NCBI RefSeq assembly: GCF_000826105.1 | Contig: NZ_CCYK01000006.1 | Location: 744,001-808,000 of the forward strand | From: Pseudomonas massiliensis | Lineage (GTDB): Bacteria; Pseudomonadota; Gammaproteobacteria; Pseudomonadales; Pseudomonadaceae | Direction of reading: 5' to 3' | DNA: 64,000 nucleotides | Shown: in pieces, positions 26,474-37,131 of the stretch | How positions within the stretch are numbered: the first letter of the stretch is position 1 | How the letters are laid out: each line of letters begins with the position of its first letter | Translations under genes and position numbers: made by a program | Notes under the pieces: model-generated | The model's input: only the letters and a program-made list of their open reading frames with translations | The model's database searches: none | What the model was told of the DNA's origin: nothing

Positions 26474-29400
26474 ATGTCGAAGTTCTTCATTGACCGGCCG
26501 ATCTTCGCTTGGGTGATCGCGCTGGTAATCATGCTGGTGGGGGGGTTGTCGATCCTCAAGCTGCCTATCAACCAATACCCGGCCATCGCTCCACCCGCGA
26601 TCGCCATCGCCGTGAGCTACCCGGGCGCCTCCGCCCAGACCGTGCAGGACACGGTGGTGCAGGTCATCGAACAGCAGATGAACGGCATCGACAACCTGCG
26701 CTACATCTCCTCGGAGAGCAACTCCGACGGCAGCATGACCATCACGGTGACCTTCAATCAGGGCACCAACCCGGACATCGCCCAGGTACAGGTGCAGAAC
26801 AAGCTCAACCTGGCCACCCCGCTGCTGCCCCAGGAAGTGCAACAACAGGGCCTGCGCGTCACCAAGGCGGTCAAGAACTTCCTGCTGGTGATCGGCCTGG
26901 TGTCCACCGACGGTTCGATGACCAAGGACGACCTGGCGAACTACATTGTGTCCAACCTGCAGGACCCGATCTCCCGTACTTCCGGCGTGGGTGACTTCCA
27001 GGTGTTCGGGGCCCAGTACGCCATGCGCATCTGGCTGGACCCGGCCAAGCTGAACAACTTCCAGCTCACCCCCCTGGACGTGACCAGCGCCATCGAGGCG
27101 CAGAACGTGCAGGTGTCCTCCGGCCAGCTGGGCGGCCTGCCTGCCCTGCCAGGTACCCAGCTCAACGCCACCATCATCGGCAAGACCCGCCTGCAGACCG
27201 CCGAGCAGTTCGGCGACATCCTGCTCAAGGTCAATACCGACGGCTCCCAGGTGCGTCTGCGCGACGTGGCGAACATTGGCCTGGGCGGCGAGAACTACAG
27301 CATCAACGCCCAGTACAACGGCAAGCCGGCTTCCGGCATGGCGATCAAGCTGGCCACCGGTGCCAACGCGCTGGACACGGCCAAGGCGATCCGCGCCACC
27401 ATCGACAACCTCAAGCCGTTCTTCCCCCAGGGCGTGGAGGCGGTCTTCCCCTATGACACCACCCCGGTGGTCACCGAGTCGATTTCCGGCGTGGTGCACA
27501 CCCTGATCGAAGCGATCGTGCTGGTGTTCCTGGTGATGTACCTGTTCCTGCAGAACTTCCGCGCCACGGTGATCACCACCATGACGGTGCCGGTGGTGCT
27601 GCTGGGTACCTTCGGCATCCTGGCCGCGGCGGGCTTCACCATCAACACCCTGACCATGTTCGGGATGATCCTGGCCATCGGCTTGCTGGTGGACGATGCC
27701 ATCGTGGTGGTGGAGAACGTCGAGCGGGTGATGGCCGAGGATCATCTTTCACCCAAGGAAGCGACGCGCAAATCCATGGGGCAGATCCAGGGCGCGCTGG
27801 TGGGTATCGCCCTGGTGCTCTCGGCGGTACTGCTGCCGATGGCATTCTTCGGCGGTTCCACTGGCGTGATCTACCGGCAGTTCTCGATCACCATCGTCTC
27901 GGCCATGGCCCTGTCGGTGTTCGTGGCGCTGGTGTTCACCCCCGCCCTCTGCGCCACCCTGCTCAAGCCCATCGACCAACAGAAGCACGGCCAGCCCAAG
28001 GGCGGCTTCTTCGGCTGGTTCAACCGTACCTTCGACCGCAGCGTAGTCAGCTACGAGCGCGGCGTGGGGCATATGGTCCGCCATCGGGTGCCGGCCTTCC
28101 TGGTCTACTTGGTGATCGTGGCCGCCATGGCCTGGCTGTTCACTCGCATCCCGGCGGCCTTCCTTCCGGACGAAGACCAGGGCGTGATCTTCACCCAGGT
28201 GCAGACGCCGCCCAACACCTCGGCCGAGAATACCCAGAAGGTGCTCGACCGCGCGCGGGAATACCTGCTCGACGCCGAGCATGGCGAAGGCAATGCGGTG
28301 AAATCGGTGTTCACCGTCAACGGCTTCAACTTCGCTGGCCGCGGCCAGAGCTCGGGCCTGGCGTTCGTGATGCTCAAGCCATGGGACGAGCGCGATTCGA
28401 GCATGAGCGTGTTCGAAGTGGCCAAGCGCGCCCAGCAGCATTTCTTCAGCTATGGCGATGCCATGACCTTCGCGGTGGTGCCGCCTTCGGTACTGGAGCT
28501 GGGTAACGCTACCGGCTTTGACTTCTACCTGCAGGACCAGGGTGGGGTCGGCCATGCCAAGCTGATGGAAGCGCGCAACCAGTTCCTGGGCATGGCTGCC
28601 CAGAGCAAGATCCTGGCCGGCGTGCGCCCCAACGGGCTGAGCGACGAGCCTCAGTACCAGCTGACCGTCGACGATGAACGCGCGCGCGCCCTGGGCCTGA
28701 GCCTGTCGGATATCAACAGCACCCTGTCGGTCGCCCTGGGCGGCAGCTATGTCAACGACTTCATCGATCGTGGTCGAGTGAAGAAAGTGTATGTGCAAGG
28801 CGATGCCAGCGGCCGCATGCGTCCCGAAGACCTGGAAAAGTGGTACGTGCGCAACGACAGCGGCAAGATGGTGCCCTTCTCGGCCTTCGCCAAGGGCGAG
28901 TGGACCTACGGGTCGCCCAAGCTGTCGCGCTACAACGGCGTAGCGGCCGAGGAAATTCTCGGTACTCCGGCCCCTGGCTACAGTACCGGGCAGGCAATGG
29001 ACGAGGTAGAACGCCTGGCCAAGCAACTGCCGGCCGGCGTGGGCTACAGCTTCACCGGGCTGTCCTACGAGGAGCGCCTGTCGGGCTCCCAGGCGCCGGC
29101 GTTGTATGCCTTGTCCGTATTGGTGGTGTTCCTGTGCCTGGCGGCCCTGTACGAAAGCTGGTCCATTCCTATCGCGGTGATCCTGGTGGTGCCGCTGGGC
29201 GTGATCGGTGCCCTTATCGCTACCAGCCTGCGTGGCTTGTCCAACGACGTGTTCTTCCAGGTAGGCCTGCTGGTGACGGTTGGCCTGGCAGCGAAGAACG
29301 CCATCCTGATCGTGGAATTCGCCAAGGAGTTGCACGAGCAGGGCAAGAGCCTGTTCGACGCTGCGGTGGAAGCCTGCCGCATGCGCTTGCGCCCGATTGT

Positions 29401-29623
29401 GATGACCTCCATGGCCTTCATCCTGGGCGTGGTACCTTTGGCGATCTCCAGTGGCGCAGGCTCCGGCAGCCAGCATGCCATCGGTACCGGCGTGATCGGC
29501 GGCATGATCACCGCGACCATCCTGGCGATCTTCTGGGTACCCATGTTCTTCGTTACCGTTTCTTCTGTATTCCACGGTCGCAGGAAGCCTAGCGACCCTA
29601 CACCTGATGAGGCTCGCCAATGA
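26474..29623 (+). CDS. ttgB: RND multidrug efflux transporter TtgB
   Basis: Inner-membrane proton-driven pump of 1049 aa of the MexB/AcrB (HAE1) family. The protein begins [16 protein letters not shown], has the proton-relay aspartate pair in helix 4 ([17 protein letters not shown]) and two large periplasmic loops with the family strings SSGQLGG and [13 protein letters not shown]. Start codon is 3 bases after the ttgA stop with GAAGGAG upstream. Exports solvents, antibiotics and plant compounds in P. putida; that substrate range is known for the orthologue and inferred here. Confidence 0.96.
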   Translation: MSKFFIDRPIFAWVIALVIMLVGGLSILKLPINQYPAIAPPAIAIAVSYPGASAQTVQDTVVQVIEQQMNGIDNLRYISSESNSDGSMTITVTFNQGTNPDIAQVQVQNKLNLATPLLPQEVQQQGLRVTKAVKNFLLVIGLVSTDGSMTKDDLANYIVSNLQDPISRTSGVGDFQVFGAQYAMRIWLDPAKLNNFQLTPLDVTSAIEAQNVQVSSGQLGGLPALPGTQLNATIIGKTRLQTAEQFGDILLKVNTDGSQVRLRDVANIGLGGENYSINAQYNGKPASGMAIKLATGANALDTAKAIRATIDNLKPFFPQGVEAVFPYDTTPVVTESISGVVHTLIEAIVLVFLVMYLFLQNFRATVITTMTVPVVLLGTFGILAAAGFTINTLTMFGMILAIGLLVDDAIVVVENVERVMAEDHLSPKEATRKSMGQIQGALVGIALVLSAVLLPMAFFGGSTGVIYRQFSITIVSAMALSVFVALVFTPALCATLLKPIDQQKHGQPKGGFFGWFNRTFDRSVVSYERGVGHMVRHRVPAFLVYLVIVAAMAWLFTRIPAAFLPDEDQGVIFTQVQTPPNTSAENTQKVLDRAREYLLDAEHGEGNAVKSVFTVNGFNFAGRGQSSGLAFVMLKPWDERDSSMSVFEVAKRAQQHFFSYGDAMTFAVVPPSVLELGNATGFDFYLQDQGGVGHAKLMEARNQFLGMAAQSKILAGVRPNGLSDEPQYQLTVDDERARALGLSLSDINSTLSVALGGSYVNDFIDRGRVKKVYVQGDASGRMRPEDLEKWYVRNDSGKMVPFSAFAKGEWTYGSPKLSRYNGVAAEEILGTPAPGYSTGQAMDEVERLAKQLPAGVGYSFTGLSYEERLSGSQAPALYALSVLVVFLCLAALYESWSIPIAVILVVPLGVIGALIATSLRGLSNDVFFQVGLLVTVGLAAKNAILIVEFAKELHEQGKSLFDAAVEACRMRLRPIVMTSMAFILGVVPLAISSGAGSGSQHAIGTGVIGGMITATILAIFWVPMFFVTVSSVFHGRRKPSDPTPDEARQ

Positions 29624-31071
29624 GCAAGTCATTGATTTCCCTGGCAGTGGCCGCCGCGCTCCTGAGCGGCTGCTCGCTGATCCCGGACTATCAGCAACCC
29701 GCGGCGCCGGTGCCGGCGCAGTACCCGCAAGGGGCGGCCTTCGCCCCAGCGGACCCGGCCAAGGTCGCCGCCGCCGAGCAGGGATGGCGCGAATTCTTCC
29801 GCGACCCGGCCCTGCAACGATTGATCGAGTTGTCGCTGCAGAACAACCGCGACCTTCGGGTCGCGGCCCTGAACGTGGATGCCTACGCGGCTCAATACCG
29901 CATCCAGCGGGCCGACCTGTTGCCGGCCATCAGCGCCGACGGCGCCGGCACCCGCCAGCGCAGCCCGGCCGACCTGTCCACCTCGGGCCGTGCCGGCATT
30001 TCCAGCACCTACTCGGCGACCCTGGGCATCTCGGCCTACGAACTGGACCTGTTCGGCCGCGTTCGTAGCCTCAGCGAACAGGCGCTGGAAAGCTACTTCG
30101 CCACCGAAGAAGCGCGCCGCTCGACCCAGATCAGCCTGGTGGCCAGCGTGGCCAATGCCTACCTGACCTGGCAGGCGGACCAGGCCCTGTATGACCTGAC
30201 CGAGCAGACCCTCAAGGCCTATGAAGAGAGCCTGCGGCTGACCAGCCGCAGCGCCGAGGTAGGCGTATCTTCGGCGCTGGACCTTAGCCAGGCCCGCACC
30301 GCCGTGGAAGGCGCTCGCGCCAACCTGGCCCAGTACCAGCGGCAAGTGGCCCAGGACCTGAACAACCTGGCCGTGCTGGTAGGCACCCGCCTGCCCGAGG
30401 ACCTGCCCCGCGGGCAGCACCTGGACGGCGACCTGCTCAGCGAGGTGCCAGCGGGGCTGCCTTCCGACCTGCTCACCCGCCGCCCGGATATCCTCCAGGC
30501 CGAACATAATCTGAAGGCGGCCAATGCCAACATAGGCGCGGCCCGGGCGGCCTTCTTCCCCAGCATCAGCCTGACGGCCAGCGCCGGTACTGCCAGCGCG
30601 GACCTGGATGGTTTGTTCAAGGGAGGTTCGGGACGCTGGATCTTCAGCCCGTCCATCAGCCTGCCGATCTTCAATGCCGGTTCGCTGCGCGCCAGCCTGG
30701 ACTACGCCAAGATCCAGAAGGACGTGAACGTGGCGAATTATGAGAAGGCCATCCAGACGGCGTTCCAGGAAGTCGCCGACGGGCTGACCGCGCGCAAGAC
30801 CTATGTGGATCAACTTCAGGCCCAGCGTGACCTGGTCAAGTCCAGCGAGGATTACTACCGCCTGGCGGACCGTCGTTATCGCATCGGTGTGGACAGCCAC
30901 CTCACTTTGCTCGATGCGCAACGGTCCTTGTTCAGCGCCCAGCAATCGCTGATCAGCGACCGCCTGGCCCAGCTCACCGCCGAGGTGAACCTGTACAAGG
31001 CCCTTGGTGGCGGCTGGTATGAAACCGCCGGGCAAGCCAATAACGCTTCGCTGCAACCGCCAAAGGGTTAG
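29620..31071 (+). CDS. ttgC: Outer-membrane efflux channel lipoprotein TtgC
   Basis: OprM/TolC-family channel, 483 aa, with a lipoprotein signal ending at Cys18 (LLSGC). Both OEP repeats are present, including [21 protein letters not shown] in the first and [22 protein letters not shown] between them, and the second ends at [15 protein letters not shown]. The start overlaps the ttgB stop (ATGA), completing the three-gene operon. A weak stem-loop lies at 31092-31120. Confidence 0.95.
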   Translation: MSKSLISLAVAAALLSGCSLIPDYQQPAAPVPAQYPQGAAFAPADPAKVAAAEQGWREFFRDPALQRLIELSLQNNRDLRVAALNVDAYAAQYRIQRADLLPAISADGAGTRQRSPADLSTSGRAGISSTYSATLGISAYELDLFGRVRSLSEQALESYFATEEARRSTQISLVASVANAYLTWQADQALYDLTEQTLKAYEESLRLTSRSAEVGVSSALDLSQARTAVEGARANLAQYQRQVAQDLNNLAVLVGTRLPEDLPRGQHLDGDLLSEVPAGLPSDLLTRRPDILQAEHNLKAANANIGAARAAFFPSISLTASAGTASADLDGLFKGGSGRWIFSPSISLPIFNAGSLRASLDYAKIQKDVNVANYEKAIQTAFQEVADGLTARKTYVDQLQAQRDLVKSSEDYYRLADRRYRIGVDSHLTLLDAQRSLFSAQQSLISDRLAQLTAEVNLYKALGGGWYETAGQANNASLQPPKG

Positions 31072-31676
31072 TCCACCCCCCCGCCGTCCGCCGCCGTTAC
31101 CTGAAGCCAGGGTAGCGGTGGCGCCTTCCCGCCTCGAGCGAACTTCTGCCGCAAACAGCAGCAAAATGCCACCTTTCCTTCGGCAAGCACCCTGGGATTG
31201 AAACAACCCGAGCCGCCCGCCTCGCTTAAGACAAATGCATAGCTGCTTTGCCAAAACCGATACGGCTCAGCGCTTTCTCGCGTCCTTGAGCGGTTCAGGA
31301 CTTGACGGGCGCATTTATTTAGACAAAAGTCATAGCGCTTTAAAGAAATTTTTACTTACAATCAGATCGGACATCATAGGACTGATGCCGTAATGTAACC
31401 AGGCAGTTAGTGTTCGCCTATCGCCCGGATTACCCGCAGCAGAATTGACCCGAAGGATCGGGCTTAGCACCATCGGCAAGACGAGGCTACCCGCGCACAC
31501 GGGCAGTCCGGACCCAAACCAATAACAACAGGTTGGCCACTATGCATATCGCTCGCGCGCTCCCGCCGCATCACGCCTGATATTCAAGACAGACACCCGG
31601 TGTACCGGTTCTCCGGCACTCCGTGACCGCTCGCGCGGCCAACCATTGCCTATGATCACCAGAGACCACAACAAGA
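31072..31676 (+). other. 605-base intergenic region upstream of the porin gene
   Basis: No gene is seen. It holds a stem-loop at 31092-31120 just after ttgC (CCGTTACC / GGTAGCGG, one G-U), an AT-rich promoter-like stretch around 31310-31390, and a leader with two A-rich Crc/Hfq-type motifs before the porin start. Confidence 0.6.
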
Positions 31677-31677
31677 A
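31521..31677 (+). promoter_or_regulatory. Two Crc/Hfq-type CA motifs in the porin leader
   Basis: AATAACAA (31521-31528) and AACAAGAA (31670-31677, running into the ATG) both match AAnAAnAA, the Hfq/Crc target in Pseudomonas catabolite repression. The second would cover the translation start, and no strong Shine-Dalgarno sequence is present. Function is inferred. Confidence 0.5.
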
Positions 31678-32963
31678 TGAACGCCACCCATACGAGCTTC
31701 GCCCGTAAGAAAAGTTTCGGCCTCGCCCTCCTCGGCCTGGCTGTTTCCGCCGCCGCGCTGCCCGCGGCCGCGGCTGAATCGGGGTTTGTGGAAGATGCCA
31801 CCGCCACGCTCAATTTCCGTAACTTCTACTTCAACCGCAACTTCGTGAATCCGCGCTACACCCAGGGCAAGGCCGAAGAATGGACCCAGAGTTTCATTCT
31901 CGACGCCAAGTCCGGCTTCACTCAGGGGACAGTGGGCTTCGGGGTCGACGTACTGGGTATGTACTCGATCAAGCTCGACGGCGGCGCGGGCACCTACGGT
32001 ACCCAACTGTTGCCGACCCACGCGGGCAACGAACCGGCCGACGACTTTGGCCGCCTGGCTGTCGCTGGCAAGGCGAAGTTTTCCAAGACCGAACTGAAGG
32101 TCGGTGAGTGGATGCCGGTATTGCCGATCCTGCGTTCGGACGACGGCCGCTCTTTGCCTCAGACCTTCCAGGGCGCGCAGATCACTTCCAAGGAAATCGA
32201 CGGCCTGACCCTGTACGGTGGCCAGTTCCGCCAGAACAGCCCGCGTAACGACGCCAGCATGGAAGACATGTACATGCAGGGCAAGTCGACGGCAGCGGCG
32301 TCGGATCGCTTCAACTTCGCTGGTGGTGAATACACCTTCAACGAAAAGCGCACCCTGATCGGTCTCTGGGGCGCTCAGTTGGAAGACGTGTACAAACAGC
32401 AGTACCTGCAAGTGCTGCACAGTCAACCCATGGGTGACTGGACCCTAGGCGCCAACCTGGGCTTCTTCCACGGTTCCGAAGACGGCAGTGCCCTGGCGGG
32501 CGAAATGGAAAACCGTACCTTCTCCGGCCTGTTCTCGGCCAAATACGGCGGGCATACCTTCTACGTCGGCCTGCAGAAGGTGGCAGGCGACAGCATGTGG
32601 ATGCGTGTCAACGGCACCAGTGGCGGCACCCTGGCCAACGATACCTACGGCTCCAGCTACGAGAACCTGAAGGAAAAATCCTGGCAGATTCGCCACGACT
32701 ACAACTTCGCGGCGCTGGGCATTCCTGGCCTGACCTTGATGAACCGTTACCTGCAAGGCAGCAACGTACACACGGCGACCATGGATGACGGCAAGGAGTG
32801 GGGCCGGGAGACCGAGCTTGCCTACACCATCCAGAGCGGTACCTTCAAGAGCCTGAGCGTACGCTGGAGGAATTCTACCCTGCGTAAAGACTTCGCCTCC
32901 AACGGCAACGGCGACTTCGATGAAAACCGCCTGATCTTCAACTACCCGTTGAGCCTGTTGTAA
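31677..32963 (+). CDS. OprD-family outer-membrane porin (BenF/PhaK-like)
   Basis: A 428-aa beta-barrel porin with a Sec signal (cleaved near AAAA-AES, about residue 36). ESGFVEDATATLNFRNFYFNRNF is the typical OprD start, with NRLIFNYPLSLL at the C-terminus, ending in Leu where OprD porins often end in a hydrophobic residue. OprD channels take up basic amino acids or aromatic acids. Lying between ttgABC and the pca cluster, as the BenF-like porin does in P. putida, it most likely admits aromatic acids such as 4-hydroxybenzoate or benzoate; substrate is inferred from context. Confidence 0.88.
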   Translation: MNATHTSFARKKSFGLALLGLAVSAAALPAAAAESGFVEDATATLNFRNFYFNRNFVNPRYTQGKAEEWTQSFILDAKSGFTQGTVGFGVDVLGMYSIKLDGGAGTYGTQLLPTHAGNEPADDFGRLAVAGKAKFSKTELKVGEWMPVLPILRSDDGRSLPQTFQGAQITSKEIDGLTLYGGQFRQNSPRNDASMEDMYMQGKSTAAASDRFNFAGGEYTFNEKRTLIGLWGAQLEDVYKQQYLQVLHSQPMGDWTLGANLGFFHGSEDGSALAGEMENRTFSGLFSAKYGGHTFYVGLQKVAGDSMWMRVNGTSGGTLANDTYGSSYENLKEKSWQIRHDYNFAALGIPGLTLMNRYLQGSNVHTATMDDGKEWGRETELAYTIQSGTFKSLSVRWRNSTLRKDFASNGNGDFDENRLIFNYPLSLL

Positions 32964-32970
32964 TCCGGTA

Positions 32971-33000
32971 CCTCGCTGGCTCCGCCTGGAGCCGGCGAGG
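32971..33000. terminator. Bidirectional stem-loop between the porin gene and pcaC
   Basis: CCTCGCTGGCTCC and GGAGCCGGCGAGG form a 13-bp stem (one G-U) around GCCT, 8 bases after the porin stop and 104 bases from the convergent pcaC stop. No T-run is present on either side. Confidence 0.6.
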
Positions 33001-33103
33001 CCAGCGAAGGGCATGTGAGCATTCGCCAGCTTCGCTGGCACCAGCCAGTTGGCCAGTCGCCTTGATGACCAACTGCCGGTGGTTGCTAGCGAGGAGCCAT
33101 GCC

Positions 33104-33496
33104 CTACCCCCTCGACTCCACACCCAACTCATCCCACACCGATTCGGCCAGGTGGAAGGTGGCGTTCGCCGCCGGAATGCCACAGTAGATGGCACTCTGC
33201 ATGATCACTTCCTTGATCTCTTCGCGGGTCACGCCATTGTTGGCGGCGGCGCGCAGGTGCAGCTTGAGCTCTTCATTGCGGTTCATGCCAATGAGCATGG
33301 CGATGGTGATCAGGCTACGAGTGTGCCGCGCAAGCCCGGGCCGGGTCCAGATATCACCCCAGGCGTGACGGGTGATCATCTCCTGGAACTCACGATTGAA
33401 ATCCGTCAGGTTGGTCAGGCTGCGGTCCACATGGGCATCGCCCAGTACCGCGCGGCGGACCTTCATGCCTTCGTCGTAACGCTGTTGTTCGTCCAC
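33104..33496 (-). CDS. pcaC: 4-carboxymuconolactone decarboxylase PcaC
   Basis: Decarboxylates 4-carboxymuconolactone to beta-ketoadipate enol-lactone in protocatechuate breakdown. The 130-aa AhpD-fold protein has the family strings RHAWGDIWTRPGL, TRSLITIAMLIGMNR and AIYCGIPAANATFHLA. Translation starts at a GTG. It is the last gene of the pca cluster, with pcaD ending 12 bases upstream. Confidence 0.94.
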   Translation of the reverse strand: MDEQQRYDEGMKVRRAVLGDAHVDRSLTNLTDFNREFQEMITRHAWGDIWTRPGLARHTRSLITIAMLIGMNRNEELKLHLRAAANNGVTREEIKEVIMQSAIYCGIPAANATFHLAESVWDELGVESRG

Positions 33497-33508
33497 GGTG
33501 ATACCCTC

Positions 33509-34297
33509 TTATGCGCGCAGGAAGTCGAGCACGCGCTGGCTGAACGGCCCGCCGACTTCCACGTTGGACAGGTGGGCCGCATAAAACACTTCGTGCTCGG
33601 CGCCCTTTACCCGCTGCTGGATGAATTCGCCGCCACTGGGTGGCGTCACCGCGTCCTGGCTGCCGGAGATGATCAGCAAGGGCACCTGGATGCCTGCCAC
33701 TTGCTCACGGAAGTCGGCATCGCGCACCGCGCCACAGTTGGCGGCATAGCCGTCTGGCGAAGTGGCGGCAAGCATGTCGGTGATACGCTTGGCCTGGGCA
33801 GGTTCGCGCTCAGCGAACTCAGGCGTGAACCAGCGAGCGATGGAGGCATCGCGCAGGCCCACCATGGCCGCTTCCCGGTCGCGGAGCACGGTCTCGATAC
33901 GGGTGTTCCATACCTCGTCGTTGGCGATCTTGGCTGCGGTGTTGCAGATGACCAACCGGTCCAGCCGGTTGCCCGCATTGATGCCCAGCCACTGCCCGAT
34001 CAACCCGCCCATGGACAGGCCGCAGAACGAAAACCTTTCCAGCGACAATGCGTCGACCAGGGCCAGCACGTCCCGGCCAAGCTGTTCGATGCTATACGGG
34101 CCTTCGGTCACCAGCGACTGGCCGTGCCCACGGGTGTCGTAGCGCAACACGCGAAAGTGCTCGGTGAAGGTGGGGATCTGTGTATCCCACATACCCAGGT
34201 CGGTACCGAGGGAGTTGGACAGCACCAGCACAGGTGCCTCTTCAGGGCCATCGAGCCGGTAATTGAGTTCGCCATCGGCGAGTTTGACGCGTGCCAC
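33509..34297 (-). CDS. pcaD: 3-oxoadipate enol-lactonase PcaD
   Basis: Alpha/beta hydrolase (262 aa) that opens beta-ketoadipate enol-lactone to beta-ketoadipate. Nucleophile Ser95 is in GLSMGG; the SLGTDLGMWD and RYDTRGHGQS segments carry the oxyanion and turn motifs, and the late HLSNVE holds the catalytic His. It starts at a GTG preceded by AGGAGG, 12 bases after pcaB, so pcaB-D-C are tightly coupled. Confidence 0.93.
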   Translation of the reverse strand: MARVKLADGELNYRLDGPEEAPVLVLSNSLGTDLGMWDTQIPTFTEHFRVLRYDTRGHGQSLVTEGPYSIEQLGRDVLALVDALSLERFSFCGLSMGGLIGQWLGINAGNRLDRLVICNTAAKIANDEVWNTRIETVLRDREAAMVGLRDASIARWFTPEFAEREPAQAKRITDMLAATSPDGYAANCGAVRDADFREQVAGIQVPLLIISGSQDAVTPPSGGEFIQQRVKGAEHEVFYAAHLSNVEVGGPFSQRVLDFLRA

Positions 34298-34309
34298 TTA
34301 AACCTCCTT

Positions 34310-35674
34310 TCAAGCATCCAGACGGGTATGTTCAGTCACGGCTCGCTGAACCCAACGCTGCGCCTGACCTAGGTAGTTAGCGGGGTCGAGCAGTTGGTCG
34401 AGCTCGGCAGACGAAAGCTCGGCGGCCACTTCGGGGGTATCGCCGAGCACCTCGCGCAGGTGCCGATGCTCGGCCACGGCGCGCTTGCAGCACTGTTCGA
34501 TCAAGTGGTGGGCAGTATCACGGCCCAGGCGCTGGGCCAGCACGATACTCACCGCTTCGGCGAGCACGAGCCCATGGGTAAGCTGCAGGTTGCTGCTTAT
34601 GCGCCCGGCATCCACTTCCATGCCATTGGCGAAGCCGATGGCCTGTTCCAGCGCGCCGGATACCAGGCAGCACAGCTCCGGAAGGGTGTCCCATTCGGCG
34701 TGCCAGAGCCCGAGGCTGCGCTCGTGTTCCTGCGGCAGCGCGCTCAATAGCGTAGACACCAGTCCCGGCGCGCGGGTGGCGGTGGCGATCATGACGGCAG
34801 CGCCCACCGGGTTGCGCTTGTGCGGCATGGTGGAAGACCCCCCCTTGCCAGGCGCGGAGGGCTCGAACAGTTCGGCCGCTTCGGTCTGCATCAGCAGGCT
34901 GATGTCCCGCCCCATCTTGCCCAGGGTGCCGGCCAACAGGCCAAGCACGCTACCGAACTCTACGAGGCGATCGCGATGGGTATGCCAGGGCTGCTCAGGC
35001 AGGCTCAGGTCGAGTGCCTGTGCCAGGGCCTCGGCCACGGGCCATGCCTGATCGCCCAGTGCAGCCAGGGTGCCGGAAGCGCCACCGAACTGCACCACCA
35101 GCAAGCGAGGCTTGAGTTCACGCAGGCGTTGGCGATGCCGATCCAATGCGCCCAGCCAGCCCGCAAGCTTCATTCCAAGCGTGACCGGCGTGGCGTGTTG
35201 CAGCCAGGTTCGGCCGGGCATGGGCAAGGCTTCGTAACGCTGGGCCTGCTCGGCCAGGCGGTCGGTCAGTTGCTGCAGGGCGCCTTCCAGCCACGCCAAG
35301 GCGTCACGCATCTGCAATACCAGGCCGCTGTCCATCACGTCCTGACTGGTTGCGCCGAGGTGAACATAGCGCTCGGCGCGCGGGTCGGCGCTCGCCACCT
35401 GCTTGCCAAGCATCTTCACCAAGGGAATGGCCGCGTTACCACCACCTCCCACTGCCAGCGCCAGGGCTTGCGGGTCGTACAGGCTTGCCTGGCAGGCGGC
35501 TTCGATCACTGCCGGCACGTCGGCAGGAATCAGCCCGGTGCGCGCCTGGGCGCGGGCCAGGGCCGCTTCGAAGTCCAGCATGCCCTGAATGCGCCCATGG
35601 TCGGAGAATATCCGGCGCATGCCTGCGGCACTGAAGTAGGCATCGAACAGGCTGTTGGTCGGTCTCTGGCTCAT
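34310..35674 (-). CDS. pcaB: 3-carboxy-cis,cis-muconate cycloisomerase PcaB
   Basis: Fumarase/aspartase-superfamily enzyme that lactonises beta-carboxymuconate to 4-carboxymuconolactone. The superfamily signature GSSTMPHKRNPV is present, with LGATSQDVMDSG and TWLQHATPVTLG earlier. ATG 35674 (MSQRPTNSLFDAYF) is used, giving 454 aa; the upstream in-frame ATGs lack conservation. pcaT lies upstream in the same direction. Confidence 0.93.
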   Translation of the reverse strand: MSQRPTNSLFDAYFSAAGMRRIFSDHGRIQGMLDFEAALARAQARTGLIPADVPAVIEAACQASLYDPQALALAVGGGGNAAIPLVKMLGKQVASADPRAERYVHLGATSQDVMDSGLVLQMRDALAWLEGALQQLTDRLAEQAQRYEALPMPGRTWLQHATPVTLGMKLAGWLGALDRHRQRLRELKPRLLVVQFGGASGTLAALGDQAWPVAEALAQALDLSLPEQPWHTHRDRLVEFGSVLGLLAGTLGKMGRDISLLMQTEAAELFEPSAPGKGGSSTMPHKRNPVGAAVMIATATRAPGLVSTLLSALPQEHERSLGLWHAEWDTLPELCCLVSGALEQAIGFANGMEVDAGRISSNLQLTHGLVLAEAVSIVLAQRLGRDTAHHLIEQCCKRAVAEHRHLREVLGDTPEVAAELSSAELDQLLDPANYLGQAQRWVQRAVTEHTRLDA

Positions 35675-35722
35675 GGTGTCCTCATGCCAAGGGCGCGCCA
35701 TGCCAGGGCGCGCCACGTGGAA

Positions 35723-37012
35723 TCAATGATCGTGGTGAAGATAGGCAGCCTGGCGTGGCAGGCGGAAGCTGAACAGGAACGCGATGACCAGCATCACGGT
35801 GACGTACCAATAGAAGGCATTTTCGTTGCCAGCGCTTTTCAGGCTGAGCGCCACGAACTCAGCCGACCCGCCGAAGACCGCGTTCGCCACGGCATAGGAC
35901 AGCCCAACGCCGAGCGCGCGTACCTGTGGCGGGAACATCTCGGCTTTCACCAGCCCGCTGATGGACGTGTAGAAGCTTACGATCGCCAGGGCCAGGGTGA
36001 TCAGCGCAAAGGCGATGATCGGGTTGGTCACGGTCTTGAGCGTCATCAGGATAGGCACTGTGCACAAGGCGCCGAGGGCACCGAACCAGAGCATCGAGTT
36101 GCGTCGGCCGATGCGGTCCGACAGCGCGCCGAACAACGGCTGCATGCACATATAAACGAAGAGCGCGCCGGTCATGATGAAGCTGGCCGTCTCCGGGCTC
36201 ATCTTGGCGGTATTGACCAGGTACTTCTGCATGTAGGTGGTGAAGGTGTAGAAGATCAGCGACCCACCGGCGGTGTAGCCCAGCACCGTGATGAATGCCA
36301 GACGGTGGTGCTTGAACAGGCTTTTCAGGCTGCCGGCGTCCTTGTCGTTGCGCGTTTGCGGGCTGAGGGTTTCCTCGAGCGAGCGCCGCAGCAGCAGGGA
36401 AACGAACGCGGCCAAAGCGCCGATCACGAAGGGGATGCGCCAGCCCCAGGCCATCAACTCGGCCTTGTCGAACATCTGTTGCAGGATCACTACTACCAGC
36501 ACGGCCAGCAACTGGCCACCAATGAGGGTTACATACTGGAAGGAGGCGAAGAACCCGCGCTGGCCACGCAGCGCCACCTCACTCATGTAGGTCGCCGTGG
36601 TGCCGTACTCGCCGCCCACCGAGAGCCCTTGCAGCAGGCGCGCCAGCAGGAGCAATACCGGGGCCGCCACGCCAATGCTCTGGTAGGTGGGCAGGAACGC
36701 GATCATCAGCGAACCGGCGCACATCATCAGCACCGCGATCATCATCGAGGTTCGCCGGCCGTAACGGTCCGCTACCCGGCCGAACAGCCAGCCGCCAATG
36801 GGCCGCATGAGAAAGCCCGCCGCGAACACACCGGCGCTCTGCACCAGTTGCACGGTAGGGTCATCGGAAGGAAAAAAGGACGGCGCGAAATAAAGCGCGA
36901 AGAACGCGTAAACGTAGAAGTCGAACCATTCGACCAGGTTGCCCGAAGAAGCGCCGACAATAGCGAAAATCCGCTTGCGCCGCTCTTCGCCCGTGTAATG
37001 AGTTGTTGTCAT
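35723..37012 (-). CDS. pcaT: MFS dicarboxylate/beta-ketoadipate transporter PcaT
   Basis: A 429-aa transporter of the metabolite:H+ symporter (MHS) group. [24 protein letters not shown] marks helix 1 and [14 protein letters not shown] the loop 2-3 motif; 12 helices can be followed. In P. putida PcaT takes up beta-ketoadipate and adipate. It lies between pcaF and pcaB, preceded by a strong stem-loop at 37069-37109 that may tune expression of pcaTBDC relative to pcaIJF. Confidence 0.9.
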   Translation of the reverse strand: MTTTHYTGEERRKRIFAIVGASSGNLVEWFDFYVYAFFALYFAPSFFPSDDPTVQLVQSAGVFAAGFLMRPIGGWLFGRVADRYGRRTSMMIAVLMMCAGSLMIAFLPTYQSIGVAAPVLLLLARLLQGLSVGGEYGTTATYMSEVALRGQRGFFASFQYVTLIGGQLLAVLVVVILQQMFDKAELMAWGWRIPFVIGALAAFVSLLLRRSLEETLSPQTRNDKDAGSLKSLFKHHRLAFITVLGYTAGGSLIFYTFTTYMQKYLVNTAKMSPETASFIMTGALFVYMCMQPLFGALSDRIGRRNSMLWFGALGALCTVPILMTLKTVTNPIIAFALITLALAIVSFYTSISGLVKAEMFPPQVRALGVGLSYAVANAVFGGSAEFVALSLKSAGNENAFYWYVTVMLVIAFLFSFRLPRQAAYLHHDH

Positions 37013-37068
37013 CTGTTGTTCTCGTCATGGGATACGGAGGCGCTACCGTACCACCACAGACAATCGCC

Positions 37069-37109
37069 CGAAACGCTCCAGGCCTTGCGTGGAAGCCTGG
37101 AGTGTTTCG
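37069..37109 (-). terminator. 15-bp stem-loop between pcaF and pcaT
   Basis: CGAAACGCTCCAGGC (37069-37083) pairs with GCCTGGAGTGTTTCG (37095-37109), 15 bp with a single G-U, around an 11-base loop. No T-run follows on the minus strand, so it may be an mRNA-processing or stability hairpin, or a Rho-linked attenuator, inside the pca cluster. Confidence 0.6.
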
Positions 37110-37131
37110 GAGGATTGAATGAACGCGCCGG

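Noticed and set aside
25751..29632. Two very long antisense frames (over 600 codons) opposite ttgA-ttgB
   Set aside because: They shadow the real RND pump genes; long antisense frames are common in GC-rich coding DNA and the translations look like no protein family.
33062..34372. A 436-codon plus-strand frame opposite pcaC-pcaD
   Set aside because: Shadow of the two pca genes; His/Gln-rich composition typical of antisense reading.
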